Assembly (NCBI RefSeq): GCF_947492965.1
Contig: NZ_CANLOZ010000002.1
Span: 620,001-684,000 of the forward strand
Source: an uncultured Aquimarina sp.
Lineage (GTDB): Bacteria; Bacteroidota; Bacteroidia; Flavobacteriales; Flavobacteriaceae
Direction: 5' to 3'
Length of the DNA stretch: 64,000 nucleotides
Below the pieces are notes generated by a model. It worked only from the letters and a program-made list of their open reading frames with translations. It made no database searches and was not told the origin of the DNA. Shown here in pieces: positions 1-8,546 of this stretch (the stretch's first letter is position 1; each line of letters opens with the position of its first letter). The translations under genes were made by a program, and so were the position numbers.

Positions 1-70
1 TAACAGCAATTACACTTATCTTGGTTCGTATCCTAAAATATATGCAAATACATTAGATATATCTTATTAA
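1..70 (+). CDS. C-terminal tail of a truncated gene entering from the left edge
   Basis: Frame 2 is open from the window edge to a TAA at 68-70 and reads as a 22-residue tail rich in Tyr, Asn and Ser that ends in DISY. The composition looks like the end of a secreted or surface protein. It meets the minus-strand lipoprotein tail-to-tail, with a 4-base overlap of the stop codons. The evidence is only a short open frame in a gene-dense region, so this call is tentative and no function can be given. Confidence 0.3.
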   Translation, partial: NSNYTYLGSYPKIYANTLDISY

Positions 71-471
71 GGAAGTTTTTGATATTTTTGAGCGCAACCT
101 TCTATACAGGAATAATATAGAAACAATCTTCCTTCCTTTATTTCAAAACTAATACCGATGAAATTTTCGCAATCTGCAGTAATAGTGCTTTCATCCAAAG
201 AATAACTAACGGTATTTTCTCCGTCAGAATCGATAGCTAATGTACATATATCACCATTGGTAACGTTTAGCACTCCTTCTTCAAGAAACTCTAATTCCTG
301 ATCACTTGAAATCGGCTGAAATGTACCACTTCCATCACCAGGATCGACTAATTGCTCTATCAATCCCCATTTTCCTAACAAATCGGGATTATCGATGTTT
401 GCATCATCATCATTGCTACAAGCTGGCAACATTAAAAATGGGATTACTAGAAGAAAGAAACGCTTTTTCAT
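67..471 (-). CDS. Small lipocalin-like lipoprotein
   Basis: The protein has 134 residues when started at the ATG ending at 471, which gives a lipoprotein signal peptide starting MKKRFFLLVIPFLML with lipobox LPAC. A longer in-frame start at 513 would bury the signal peptide, so I reject it. The mature N-terminus (CSNDDD) has the acidic run that in Flavobacteriaceae tends to mark lipoproteins exported to the cell surface. The rest (LLGKWGLIEQ near the start, then beta-rich sequence with several Cys) resembles lipocalin-like lipoproteins of this phylum. The substrate is unknown. A second protein of the same design lies at 4611-5009. Confidence 0.75.
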   Translation of the reverse strand: MKKRFFLLVIPFLMLPACSNDDDANIDNPDLLGKWGLIEQLVDPGDGSGTFQPISSDQELEFLEEGVLNVTNGDICTLAIDSDGENTVSYSLDESTITADCENFIGISFEIKEGRLFLYYSCIEGCAQKYQKLP

Positions 472-572
472 GAGTTTATCTTTTATGTATTCGTTTTGTA
501 GATACAAAAACAAACAAATGGTTGCTTCATAAATACTAGAATAATAGGTTTAGATTCTTTATTTACAGAGTA

Positions 573-986
573 TCATTTTCTATCACCAACCCTGTATACA
601 AACTTTAATCCACTCCAATCATTATCTATCGCTGCTACTTTTATATCTACCAGTCCTTGTTGTAAAACGTAGATTCTTATCATATCTCTTTTCAAATCCG
701 TAACTATAGTAGAAGTTCCCTTTGGCCAACTTACCCAAAGCATGCCTGTCTTTTTCAATCCAACTTTATATTTTGGTATGATCCCTTCTAATTCTTTCTG
801 AGTTTTGCAAAACACATGAATAAAGTCAAGCTCTTCCTGTACAACCTTTTTCTGGATATGAAGATTATTAGGTATATCAGAAAACAATTTCCAATAATGA
901 TCTGGTGCGTTATACAATAATACACTTGTTCCTGCCTTAATTCCCAATTTTTTAGCCAAAGGTGTTCCTGAATACCCTACAGACAT
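573..986 (-). CDS. DUF3052-like small protein
   Basis: The protein has 137 residues from the ATG ending at 986. A GTG two codons upstream at 992 is a possible alternative. The N-terminal GYSGTPLAKKLGIK, followed by a hydrophobic YNAPDHYW segment and later LWVSWPKGTS, matches the layout I know for DUF3052 proteins, which are short, soluble and of unknown function. There is no signal peptide or membrane segment. It sits alone between a lipoprotein gene and the divergent gcvT, so context gives no functional hint. Confidence 0.65.
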   Translation of the reverse strand: MSVGYSGTPLAKKLGIKAGTSVLLYNAPDHYWKLFSDIPNNLHIQKKVVQEELDFIHVFCKTQKELEGIIPKYKVGLKKTGMLWVSWPKGTSTIVTDLKRDMIRIYVLQQGLVDIKVAAIDNDWSGLKFVYRVGDRK

Positions 987-1116
987 AACCACTAATTTAT
1001 TACACGAAGTATGCTAAAGTTATAAAAAAACGAATAGAGCAAGATTACGAATTATCAAATTCTCAATAAATAGCTTTTAGATTAGTAAAAAGTTAACAAT
1101 TTATCATCTAAAAGCA

Positions 1117-1147
1117 TTGTTTACCAACGCAAAGTTTTTTACTTTCG
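1117..1147 (+). promoter_or_regulatory. Probable gcvT promoter (TTG-N20-TACTTTCG)
   Basis: TTG at 1117-1119 and TACTTTCG at 1140-1147 are separated by 20 bases. This fits the Bacteroidota sigma factor pattern TTG-N(about 20)-TAnnTTTG with one mismatch. The gcvT ATG lies 38 bases downstream. The call rests on pattern only. Confidence 0.4.
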
Positions 1148-1185
1148 GCGTCAATTTGATTGCTAATTCTATTAATTTATAATTT

Positions 1186-2268
1186 ATGAAAAATACTGCG
1201 CTAACTGAAACTCACATGGCATTAGGAGCCAAAATGGTGCCATTTGCTGGTTATAATATGCCCGTATCTTATGAAGGAGTAAATGTAGAACACGAAACGG
1301 TTCGAAATGGTGTAGGTGTTTTTGATGTTTCTCATATGGGTGAGTTTCTTATTACTGGTCCAAATGCTTTGGAACTCATACAAAAAGTAACTTCTAACGA
1401 TGCTTCTAAATTAGTAGATGGAAAAGCACAATATAGTTGTTTGCCAAACGACAAAGGAGGAATCGTAGATGATTTAATCGTATATCGTTTAGAAGAAGAA
1501 AAATATTTATTAGTAGTAAATGCATCCAATATCCAAAAAGATTGGGATTGGATACAAAGTCATAACACGATGAATGCAAAAATGCGTGATTTATCAGAAG
1601 ACTATTCTTTACTTGCCATACAAGGACCAAAAGCAGCACAAGCTATGCAATCGCTTACTTCTGTAGATTTAGAAGCATTAAAGTTTTATACATTTCAGGT
1701 AGCTGATTTTGCTGGTATCGAACATGTGATTATCTCTGCAACAGGTTATACTGGAAGTGGTGGATTTGAAATCTACTGTAAAAATTCTGAAGTACAACAA
1801 ATATGGGATAAAGTATTCGAAGCAGGAGCGGATTTTGATATCAAACCAATTGGTCTGGCAGCAAGAGATACGCTACGCTTAGAAATGGGATATTGCCTAT
1901 ACGGAAATGATATTAATGATGAAACCTCTCCTATCGAAGCTGGTTTAGGATGGATTACTAAGTTCTCTAAAGACTTTATTAATTCTGAAGAACTAGCCAA
2001 AGAGAAAGAACGTGGAGCAGAAAGAAAACTAGTAGGTTTTGAACTAGATGAAAGAGGAATTCCAAGACACGATTATGATATTGTAGATGGTAATGGAAAC
2101 GCAATAGGTATTGTAACCTCTGGTACCATGTCTCCTTCCTTAGGGAAAGGAATTGGTTTAGGATATGTTCCAACAGTATTTGCTTCGCCAGGAAGTAAAA
2201 TTAATATTCAGGTTCGTAAAAAAGCGATTCCTGCAACTGTAGTAAAATTACCTTTTTATAAAGGATAA
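1186..2268 (+). CDS. gcvT: Glycine cleavage system aminomethyltransferase (T protein)
   Basis: GcvT takes the aminomethyl group from lipoylated H protein, transfers the methylene to tetrahydrofolate and releases ammonia. The 360-residue length is typical for the family. The N-terminus ([15 protein letters not shown]) and the folate-binding region with [10 protein letters not shown] are diagnostic. The C-terminal barrel domain includes GYVPT. It is cytosolic. The gene stands alone: a promoter-like element lies upstream and a strong hairpin directly downstream. The other glycine cleavage genes are not in this window. Confidence 0.97.
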   Translation: MKNTALTETHMALGAKMVPFAGYNMPVSYEGVNVEHETVRNGVGVFDVSHMGEFLITGPNALELIQKVTSNDASKLVDGKAQYSCLPNDKGGIVDDLIVYRLEEEKYLLVVNASNIQKDWDWIQSHNTMNAKMRDLSEDYSLLAIQGPKAAQAMQSLTSVDLEALKFYTFQVADFAGIEHVIISATGYTGSGGFEIYCKNSEVQQIWDKVFEAGADFDIKPIGLAARDTLRLEMGYCLYGNDINDETSPIEAGLGWITKFSKDFINSEELAKEKERGAERKLVGFELDERGIPRHDYDIVDGNGNAIGIVTSGTMSPSLGKGIGLGYVPTVFASPGSKINIQVRKKAIPATVVKLPFYKG

Positions 2269-2293
2269 GTTCTTTATAACAATAATAAACCGT

Positions 2294-2354
2294 AAGTTAA
2301 GTTTCAGGATTACAGATACTAATACATAGTGATCTCTGAAACTTAACTTTTTTA
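2294..2354 (+). terminator. Terminator after gcvT
   Basis: A perfect 14-base inverted repeat (2294-2307 and 2336-2349, arm AAGTTAAGTTTCAG) with a 28-base loop runs into a T-run. It separates gcvT from the next gene. The loop is unusually long for an intrinsic terminator. Confidence 0.7.
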
Positions 2355-2365
2355 GCACCCCAATA

Positions 2366-3181
2366 TTGAAAAAAATTTTAATCATAGGAGCCAGTGGTTT
2401 TATAGGAAATTCCTTGTATAAGGAGCTAAATTCCTATTTTGACACCTATGGAACGTATCATACGGATAATGCTTTCTATGAAAAGAATCAAAAATTTTTT
2501 CAGTATGATATGGAACTAGAGGATATCTCTATCCTATTAGATAACTTAAAACCCAATATTATTGTTTCTGCGCTAAGAGGTAATTTCAATTCTCAGATAG
2601 ATGCACATTACCGTATTATTAGTTGGTTACAAAGAAATACGGCTAGACTAATCTTTATCTCTAGCGCTAATGTATTTGATACTTTTAGTAATTATCCGTC
2701 TTATGAACATGATAAAACTTTAAGCGAAAGTATATTTGGTAAGTTTAAAATTAAAATAGAAAATGCACTATTGCGATTACCTACTGATAAATATGTAATT
2801 GCGAGGGTACCTATGGTATTCGGTGCTAATACACCGCGTGTACAAGAAATTAAAACTTTACATGATCTTAAAGCGTCTATAGAAGTTTTCCCAAATGTAA
2901 TTATTAATGCCACATCGATTTCTAAATTAACCCAACAATTACACTACATTATTAACAGAGATAAAAAAGGAATCTTTCATTTGGGAAGTACTGATCTTAT
3001 TTATCATTTAGATCTTATTACTGAAATATGTGATACTTTACAATTAGAAGATCCTATGTTTAAACAAGTTTTTGATTCTAATAATGATAGGTACCTAGCG
3101 GTATTGCCAAAGGATAACATACTTCCAAAAAACCTACAAATCACTACTAAAGAAGTTATTGAATCTGTAATCATTAAATAA
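2366..3181 (+). CDS. NAD(P)-dependent sugar-nucleotide reductase/epimerase family protein (RmlD-like)
   Basis: The protein has 271 residues and starts at a TTG codon. No in-frame ATG lies between the gcvT terminator and the conserved N-terminus. The Rossmann nucleotide-binding motif GASGFIG is at residues 8-14. The central FISSANVFDT and YEHDKTLSE segments correspond to the Ser and substrate-loop regions of extended short-chain dehydrogenases such as dTDP-4-dehydrorhamnose reductase. The usual catalytic Tyr-x-x-x-Lys is not clean: the segment reads SIFGKFKIK. Activity or substrate may therefore differ. It is cytosolic and stands alone, so the pathway is unknown. Confidence 0.7.
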   Translation: MKKILIIGASGFIGNSLYKELNSYFDTYGTYHTDNAFYEKNQKFFQYDMELEDISILLDNLKPNIIVSALRGNFNSQIDAHYRIISWLQRNTARLIFISSANVFDTFSNYPSYEHDKTLSESIFGKFKIKIENALLRLPTDKYVIARVPMVFGANTPRVQEIKTLHDLKASIEVFPNVIINATSISKLTQQLHYIINRDKKGIFHLGSTDLIYHLDLITEICDTLQLEDPMFKQVFDSNNDRYLAVLPKDNILPKNLQITTKEVIESVIIK

Positions 3182-3232
3182 TATACCTTCTTAACAAAAT
3201 TATAATTCTAAGGTAAATTCGTAATTGGTATG

Positions 3233-3240
3233 TATCTTTG
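3233..3240 (+). promoter_or_regulatory. TAnnTTTG -7 element abutting the DCC gene start
   Basis: TATCTTTG is a perfect match to the Bacteroidota -7 consensus and ends only 4 bases before the ATG at 3245. If it is used, transcription would start at or next to the start codon. I see no convincing TTG about 20 bases upstream. The element favours the start at 3245 over the one at 3230. Confidence 0.4.
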
Positions 3241-3244
3241 TATT

Positions 3245-3652
3245 ATGAACTTAGAAGGGAAAAAGATTATATTATTTGATGGTGTTTGCAATTTATGTAA
3301 TGGTGCTGTCAATTTTATAATAAAACGTGATAAAAACGATGTGTTTCGATATGCTTCGCTGCAAAGTGATATAGGAAAACAACTAGCAGCAGAACGAGGT
3401 GTAGACACTTCTAAATTAGATACTATCTTATTAATAGAGCAAAACACATATTATCATAAATCAACAGCTGCTCTACAAATTGCAAAGCAGCTGTCTGGTG
3501 GTTATCCGTTACTTTCTGTTTTTTTAATCTTTCCTAAGCTTTTAAGAGATTGGGTTTATGACATTATTTCAAAAAACAGATACAAATGGTTTGGTAAAAG
3601 AGATAATTGTGTAATCCCAACTCCGGAGCTTAAAGCCCTTTTCATTGACTAA
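3245..3652 (+). CDS. DCC-family thiol-disulfide oxidoreductase (DUF393)
   Basis: The protein has 135 residues from the ATG at 3245. An earlier in-frame start at 3230 would add five residues and overlap a promoter-like element. The signature is an N-terminal DGVCNLCN (D-x-x-C-x-x-C) after a short beta strand (KKIILFDG), which defines the DCC family. Downstream RDNCVIPTPE is also typical. There is no signal peptide, so it is predicted cytosolic. Members are assumed to be thioredoxin-fold redox proteins, but physiological partners are unknown. No redox partner gene is adjacent. Confidence 0.85.
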   Translation: MNLEGKKIILFDGVCNLCNGAVNFIIKRDKNDVFRYASLQSDIGKQLAAERGVDTSKLDTILLIEQNTYYHKSTAALQIAKQLSGGYPLLSVFLIFPKLLRDWVYDIISKNRYKWFGKRDNCVIPTPELKALFID

Positions 3653-3673
3653 ATTGGTTATAGGTTATCCAAC

Positions 3674-3811
3674 TTATACGATTGTTTTTGTGTTAGTGTG
3701 TTCAATTTTACTTGTCTCTTTTTCCAGTTTATTCATATTGTCTATATGTACAAATCCTAAACAGCATATGGCAAAACATATGAGGATTACCGGTAATAAC
3801 AATTGTTTCAT
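3674..3811 (-). CDS. Membrane micro-protein A (45 aa), paralogue of the neighbour at 4144-4323
   Basis: This short protein starts at the ATG ending at 3811 with MKQLLLPVILICFAICCLG, one hydrophobic segment, then VHIDNMNKLEKETSK and a short polar tail. Residues 1-30 align with the protein at 4144-4323 through a shared LP..LI.FA..CL..VHIDN.NKL pattern, so the two look like tandem paralogues. I do not recognise the family. The single hydrophobic helix followed by a charged tail suggests an inner-membrane peptide or an uncleaved signal anchor. It would be missed by usual length cut-offs. The homology with the neighbour is the main reason to believe it is real. Confidence 0.5.
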   Translation of the reverse strand: MKQLLLPVILICFAICCLGFVHIDNMNKLEKETSKIEHTNTKTIV

Positions 3812-4002
3812 CCTATCTATTTTATTTTGGGTAAAATAATTTGGGAGCAAAAAAAAGACCATCTTTTAATTACGGTTTAAAAGTAATTATCAATCATGAC
3901 CTAAGTAGTAGGTATTTTAGAATTCGTTGGGTTTCAATTAGAATTCGTTTGATATTGAAAATTTATAGCAGTGCAAAGACCAAATATTCCCATTATTTAA
4001 CT

Positions 4003-4036
4003 AAAAAACTGCCTTGCCAAGATTAGGCAAGACAGT
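4003..4036 (-). terminator. Terminator downstream of micro-protein B
   Basis: On the minus strand an 11-pair stem (arms at 4026-4036 and 4008-4018, one G-U pair, 7-base loop) is followed by TTTTT at 4003-4007. It lies between the two micro-protein genes, so the upstream one (4144-4323) would end here. Confidence 0.7.
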
Positions 4037-4143
4037 CTTTGGGTGGTTATCCGTTACTTTTGTTGTTTTCCCCTCTATTCCACTAATTCTGGAATAATGG
4101 CTCCCTCTTGTTTATTGGTTTGTAACGTATCTTGAGCTGATGT

Positions 4144-4323
4144 TCATTTTTTATCCAGCTGCTCAATAGCTGTTACCTCAGTATTATCATTGGTATCTAA
4201 CTGATGTTTTTGTCTTAACTGATTATATTTTTTATCTAACTTATTTACATTATCTATATGTACAATACTTAAACAGATCACTGCAAAAGATATTAAAGCT
4301 AAGGGTAGAAAAAGCCGTTTCAT
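4144..4323 (-). CDS. Membrane micro-protein B (59 aa), with an in-frame continuation past its TGA
   Basis: The ATG ending at 4323 opens MKRLFLPLALISFAVICLS, one hydrophobic segment, then VHIDNVNKLDKKYNQLRQK and a polar tail ending LDKK at the TGA (4144-4146). It resembles the 45-residue protein at 3674-3811 over the first 30 residues. The same frame stays open for 22 more codons after the TGA, to a TAG at 4075-4077, reading TSAQDTLQTNKQEG and then AIIPELVE. That continuation is as polar as the sequence before it, so the TGA may be a recent nonsense change or a sequencing error. The function is unknown; it may be a membrane-anchored small protein. A terminator follows at 4003-4036. Confidence 0.55.
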   Translation of the reverse strand: MKRLFLPLALISFAVICLSIVHIDNVNKLDKKYNQLRQKHQLDTNDNTEVTAIEQLDKK

Positions 4324-4521
4324 ATTGAGTTAATTTAAGGTTTATTTTATGTGCGGTTCAAAAGTATGTTTATATCTGAAGCAAATTAAGGGGACTTTAG
4401 CTAGAAATCATATAGGGGTTTTCCCCCTTTTTCATTATGGGTATATAATATCAAACTCCATACCAACTATGTAAGCCATTATATAATTAGAAGCTAAAAT
4501 TCATTTTCTAAACATATTAAG

Positions 4522-4553
4522 CAAAAAAAATAGGCTTTGTAACAAGCCTATTT
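4522..4553 (-). terminator. Terminator after the 4611-5009 lipoprotein gene
   Basis: The stem AATAGGCTT/AAGCCTATT (4529-4537 and 4544-4552) has a 6-base loop. On the minus strand it is followed by a run of eight T (4522-4530 region). Orientation and position fit the end of the lipoprotein transcript. Confidence 0.8.
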
Positions 4554-4610
4554 GAACTATATATTAGTTAAACTAATTATTACATAAAATTATTTTAATG
4601 TAATTATCTA

Positions 4611-5009
4611 CTATCTTTCGAATCGAAAAGTAAATCCATCTACTAAAGATTCTTCGACGGTAAAAAAGCTATTTTCTAAGGTAAGTCTTCCTAGATTTAC
4701 ATTGTTCACAATTAAATCATCGGCATCTGCAGGAGCTGATATACTATAAGTATACGTTCCAGAGGGTAAAATGGTATTAAAAGATGCATCGGATATTGTA
4801 TTTGTAATAGTTACCATACCTGAAGCTTCGTCAAAATCCCATTCGATTGTACCTTTATCTATATCTTCATCAACTCCGGCAAAACCACCAGTAACCTTTA
4901 CTAAACTCCATTCTCCTTCTATTGTAGATTGTACAACTGCGTTACCATCATCATCATTACTACAACTCATCATAAGAATTGACAGTAAAATAAAATAAAA
5001 TCGTCTCAT
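4611..5009 (-). CDS. Small lipocalin-like lipoprotein
   Basis: The protein has 132 residues. The signal peptide MRRFYFILLSILMMSC ends in a lipobox and the mature protein starts CSNDDDGN, an acidic start consistent with surface-exposed lipoproteins of Flavobacteriaceae. Then comes IEGEWSLVKVTGGF, which is the usual opening of the lipocalin-like folds of this phylum, and a beta-rich body. It has the same design as the protein at 67-471, although the two are not close copies. The ligand is unknown. The gene has its own terminator at 4522-4553. Confidence 0.75.
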   Translation of the reverse strand: MRRFYFILLSILMMSCSNDDDGNAVVQSTIEGEWSLVKVTGGFAGVDEDIDKGTIEWDFDEASGMVTITNTISDASFNTILPSGTYTYSISAPADADDLIVNNVNLGRLTLENSFFTVEESLVDGFTFRFER

Positions 5010-5085
5010 AAACTTGTGTGATTTTCTAATTTACTATTTAGATGCTTTCATTATAAAAAGGTTGCGTAGATCACACAAAACAACA

Positions 5086-6510
5086 TTAGAGTGATGTAGC
5101 AATGATTTCTATTTCATCTAACAATGCTTCAAAATCTTCCTCTGTAGTCAATGGATTCATTATAGAAGTTCTAAGATAACGTTGTTCATTAATCATCGTT
5201 TGTACAATATAAAATTTACCAGATTGCAATAGTGCTTCTCGTATTTTGGAATTGTTTGCATTTAAATCGGAATCTGAAAACTTTAGATATCTAAAATTCA
5301 AAATATTGGCTTCAGGTTCCATTAACAGTTCAAATCCATCGCGATTACGTATGGTCTGAGCAAATACTTTTCCCTGGTCATATAATCGATTGATATTTTT
5401 CTCGAAGACATCCTCTCCATACATCTTAATAATAGAATAGGCTTTTAAAGACATCATCAATTTGGTGCATTCAAAAGTTCTTTTCCCAGAATTATACCAT
5501 TCTCTAGATTGTTGAGAGTCCCATAAATACTGAGCCCGTTGTTCGAAAGTTTTATACGATTCTTCTCCTTGTTTAAACAATAATGCTGTATTTAAAGAAG
5601 GAGTCAATAACATTTTATGGAAATCTATGACCACAGAATCTGCTTGATCTATTCCTTTAGCCAAATGTTTATATTTTTCAGAAAAAACTACACCAGCACC
5701 ATGAGCTCCATCTACATGAAACCATAAATTGTGCTTTGTAGCAATCTCTGCTAACGCTGCTAAATCATCATATGAACCTGTTGCTGTAGAAGAAGCGCAC
5801 CCAACAATAGCAATGACCACTAAGCCATCTTGCTCAGCTTTTTCTAAGTATTCTTCTATTACGTTTACATCTATCTGAAAAGAGGAATTCGTTGGTACTT
5901 TTATAATCCCTTTCGCACCAAAACCTAATATTCTTGCTGCTCTATCAATACAATAATGTGCTTCTTCAGAAACTAAAACAGCTAGATTTTCTTGGTGCCC
6001 TTCTTCCCAAACCAATCCAGGAGCTTTTGCTTTTCTGGCAGCCAATAAGGCTGTTAAATTAGCTAATGTTCCTCCAGAAGTAAGGAAACCAGCAGCTTCT
6101 GTTCCATATCCAATTTTATCAGAAACAAAATCAGTTACGATCCTTTCTAAAGCATTCGAGGCCATTCCCATTTCATAAACTCCAGTACCATTACTAAGAA
6201 GATCTGTTACTAATCCCGATAAACTACTTATTACGGATGGGACAGCAACCTGATGCCCCATATAACGAGGGTGATGCACGTGTATGGATCTATCTAAGAT
6301 TTCTTTGTAAAAATCCATCATATTAGAACCGGAAGACAAATCATTTTTCCAATAAGACAGTTCCTCTTCTGGATTTCGATATTTGATGACTGGTGCGTCC
6401 TTATCAGATTGTACTTGCTCCAGATGATCTGCGAGCATATCTACCAACTGATGTCCTATTTCTCTAAAATCTTTAGGGCTATAAAGATTTGATAACTCTT
6501 CCTTTTTCAT
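5086..6510 (-). CDS. Group II PLP-dependent amino-acid decarboxylase
   Basis: This 474-residue cytosolic enzyme belongs to the glutamate/aromatic/2,4-diaminobutyrate decarboxylase superfamily. The PLP lysine is Lys299 in DFHKM. HVDGAHG (Asp267) binds the pyridine nitrogen, SGGTLAN (145-151) binds the phosphate, and EEAHYC (His185) stacks on the ring. All key residues are intact. The substrate cannot be read from the sequence: 2,4-diaminobutyrate, aspartate and aromatic amino acids are all possible. It lies downstream of the hydroxylase-transporter-dehydrogenase genes on the same strand, but a strong hairpin at 6568-6600 separates them. It is therefore probably its own transcription unit with a possible functional link. 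Confidence 0.88.
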   Translation of the reverse strand: MKKEELSNLYSPKDFREIGHQLVDMLADHLEQVQSDKDAPVIKYRNPEEELSYWKNDLSSGSNMMDFYKEILDRSIHVHHPRYMGHQVAVPSVISSLSGLVTDLLSNGTGVYEMGMASNALERIVTDFVSDKIGYGTEAAGFLTSGGTLANLTALLAARKAKAPGLVWEEGHQENLAVLVSEEAHYCIDRAARILGFGAKGIIKVPTNSSFQIDVNVIEEYLEKAEQDGLVVIAIVGCASSTATGSYDDLAALAEIATKHNLWFHVDGAHGAGVVFSEKYKHLAKGIDQADSVVIDFHKMLLTPSLNTALLFKQGEESYKTFEQRAQYLWDSQQSREWYNSGKRTFECTKLMMSLKAYSIIKMYGEDVFEKNINRLYDQGKVFAQTIRNRDGFELLMEPEANILNFRYLKFSDSDLNANNSKIREALLQSGKFYIVQTMINEQRYLRTSIMNPLTTEEDFEALLDEIEIIATSL

Positions 6511-6567
6511 GTAAACGATATAATGTATCTAAAGTAATTCAACAAAAATATAGTAATTCATAGAATA

Positions 6568-6600
6568 AATAAACCCGAAACATAATGCTTCGGGTTTATT
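6568..6600. terminator. Bidirectional hairpin between the dehydrogenase and decarboxylase genes
   Basis: A perfect 12-base inverted repeat (6568-6579 and 6589-6600, arm AATAAACCCGAA) with a 9-base loop is flanked by T-rich sequence on both sides. On the minus strand it should end the dehydrogenase transcript and insulate the decarboxylase gene. Confidence 0.8.
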
Positions 6601-6624
6601 TTATTTTAAGTACTTTTTATACTA

Positions 6625-7608
6625 TTATACTAGCTCGTACTCACTTCTGGATAAAGGTTGGTGAACAATATATTTTGGTTTTTTATCAAGCAGTGCGAAT
6701 AAAGCATTCTCTGCTGCTTTGTATCGCTGTTCTGATTCACTCTGAATAGAATGGTAGGAAGCATGTGGATTAATGATTAATCTACCACTAACCCATTCTT
6801 CATTGTTTTTCCATGCTCGGATTAAACTATGATCCTCTACTGGTGGTTCCTGCGGCAATACATCTAAACAAACCATATTTAAGTGTTCTGATTTTAGTCC
6901 TTTTTCTATCACAGAAAGATCCTTAAGAAGGTTTCCTCGTGCAGTGTTAACTAATGAACTTCCTTTCTTCATTCTATTAATAAAACTATCATCGATCATT
7001 CCGATCGTATTCTGATTGGAAGGACAATGAAGTGATACAATATCACTACTCATTAATAAATCATCTAACGTATCCAATCTATTAGTATCAAAAATTTTAG
7101 CATACCCAGGAGTGATGTAAGGATCATAAAAACAAGTGTCATATCCAAGATATTTCGCTTTTTTTAAAGTTAATGATCCAATCCTTCCCAAACCTATAAA
7201 GCCTACTGTCGTTTCTTTATTTCTCTTTATATCTTTTTTTACATTCTCTTGCCATCCAGAAACATACCCTTTGCTTTTATAATCATATCGTGTAATTTCT
7301 CTACTACAGTTAAGAATAAAAGTTAATGCAGTATCACTTACTTCCTCGGTACAATAATCAGGATTGTTACATACGATGACACCTCTTTTACTACATGCCT
7401 GAAGATCTATTTTATCATATCCCACTCCATAACGAATTACCGTATGAACCTTAGGGAAGTTGGCTAAATAAGCTTCGGTAATCTCTTGATGCCATACTAA
7501 TAGTACTTCTACATTATTTGTTGGATCAGTCGTTAGATATTCACCGATCACTTCTGATTCTATTGTAGGATTTGTTATTCTATCTGTTATATATATATTA
7601 CCAGTCAT
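6625..7608 (-). CDS. D-isomer-specific 2-hydroxyacid dehydrogenase
   Basis: This 327-residue enzyme interconverts a 2-oxo acid and a D-2-hydroxy acid with NAD(H). The dinucleotide motif GFIGLGRIGS is at about 136-145. The catalytic set is visible: Arg224 in NTARGNLL, Glu254 in DVLPQEPP and a His in NPHASYH near the C-terminus. Cysteines in ACSKRGVIVCNNP and NPDYC are not part of the usual signature. The start codon lies one base after the stop of the membrane transporter gene, so co-translation is likely. The family covers glyoxylate, phosphoglycerate, lactate and other substrates, and the sequence does not settle which. Its position after an amino-acid hydroxylase suggests a keto or hydroxy acid derived from an amino acid. 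Confidence 0.87.
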   Translation of the reverse strand: MTGNIYITDRITNPTIESEVIGEYLTTDPTNNVEVLLVWHQEITEAYLANFPKVHTVIRYGVGYDKIDLQACSKRGVIVCNNPDYCTEEVSDTALTFILNCSREITRYDYKSKGYVSGWQENVKKDIKRNKETTVGFIGLGRIGSLTLKKAKYLGYDTCFYDPYITPGYAKIFDTNRLDTLDDLLMSSDIVSLHCPSNQNTIGMIDDSFINRMKKGSSLVNTARGNLLKDLSVIEKGLKSEHLNMVCLDVLPQEPPVEDHSLIRAWKNNEEWVSGRLIINPHASYHSIQSESEQRYKAAENALFALLDKKPKYIVHQPLSRSEYELV

Positions 7609-7609
7609 T

Positions 7610-8500
7610 TTAATGTGAAAATTTTGAAGATGGATTTACTTTCTTTGAAATTTGAAGAGTTGAATAAATATATATTAACAAGACACCAATGATTGCGATT
7701 CCTAGTCTAATACCAAAAATAGCCAGAAGATCTGCATGAAATAGTCCAAACAATAATGTTTCTTCTATTAATCCATGAGCTAACATTAAAAAAGTAAGCA
7801 GATACATCTTGTGTTTAGGATCCACAGACTTCATGTCTTTTAGTAAAATACCTGCTCCATAAGTAACTCCTAATAAACCGCCTACTAGCAAACTAGATAA
7901 ATAAGTATGTTTATCCAGATACTTTTCTACGGGCTTCCAATTCCTTAATAGCTCAAATAGAAAAATTAATACCGTAACTAAAAGAATAATCTTTGCCGTT
8001 AGATAAATACTATTTTTAATTGAAGTGATAATCATAGTCCAAAAAGTCTCACTCTTTTGACTAACTACAACTTCATTTGTTATTTGAACTAAATCTGGAG
8101 AGATAATACTTGCTGCTAATATTCCACCTAACAAACCTGCTATTAGTCTGATTATCGAGTGAGGAATCACGGGAAAACCTACCTTCTTTAATACAGCTAC
8201 CTCCAAAGGAATAGAATGACAAATTGCTAAAAAAGTACCAACAATTGTCCATTCAAATCCGTTAAGACCTAAACTCGCAGCGACTGCAATACCTGCATAT
8301 AAATTAAAGAAGAAGCCCGCAGCTAAAGCCAACGCTACACCAGCTGGTAATCCTAATATCTCGGTAATAGGTTCAAATAAAAATGATACCTTATCAATTA
8401 CACCTAGATAATTCAGAATATCAATACCAACTGCAAAAGGAACGACTAGCTTTACAATCATCCAAGAAGATTGAAGCGCTTTATTTAGAATATCTTTCAT
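7610..8500 (-). CDS. Gate-domain (nucleoside-recognition-like) membrane transporter
   Basis: This 296-residue polytopic inner-membrane protein has about eight hydrophobic segments. Small-residue motifs such as AAGFFFNLYAGIAVAASL and LLVGGLLGVTYGAG are typical of gate-domain proteins (SpmA/SpmB, YjiH, FeoB core, nucleoside transporters). LMLAHGLIEETLLFG is also characteristic. The start is 46 bases after the hydroxylase gene and the stop is one base before the dehydrogenase start, so it is the middle gene of an apparent three-gene operon. It is a plausible exporter or importer for the pathway's amino-acid-derived compound. That role is inference. Confidence 0.78.
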   Translation of the reverse strand: MKDILNKALQSSWMIVKLVVPFAVGIDILNYLGVIDKVSFLFEPITEILGLPAGVALALAAGFFFNLYAGIAVAASLGLNGFEWTIVGTFLAICHSIPLEVAVLKKVGFPVIPHSIIRLIAGLLGGILAASIISPDLVQITNEVVVSQKSETFWTMIITSIKNSIYLTAKIILLVTVLIFLFELLRNWKPVEKYLDKHTYLSSLLVGGLLGVTYGAGILLKDMKSVDPKHKMYLLTFLMLAHGLIEETLLFGLFHADLLAIFGIRLGIAIIGVLLIYIYSTLQISKKVNPSSKFSH

Positions 8501-8546
8501 TTTTTATCTTATTAATATATTTTGATGCTATATAGATTGCACAACT

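Noticed and set aside
993..1185. A glycine riboswitch upstream of gcvT
   Set aside because: The leader has no paired aptamer signature; only a promoter-like element is visible.
3645..3839. A 64-codon plus-strand frame after the DCC gene
   Set aside because: It is antisense to the micro-protein gene, whose homology to its neighbour supports the minus strand.
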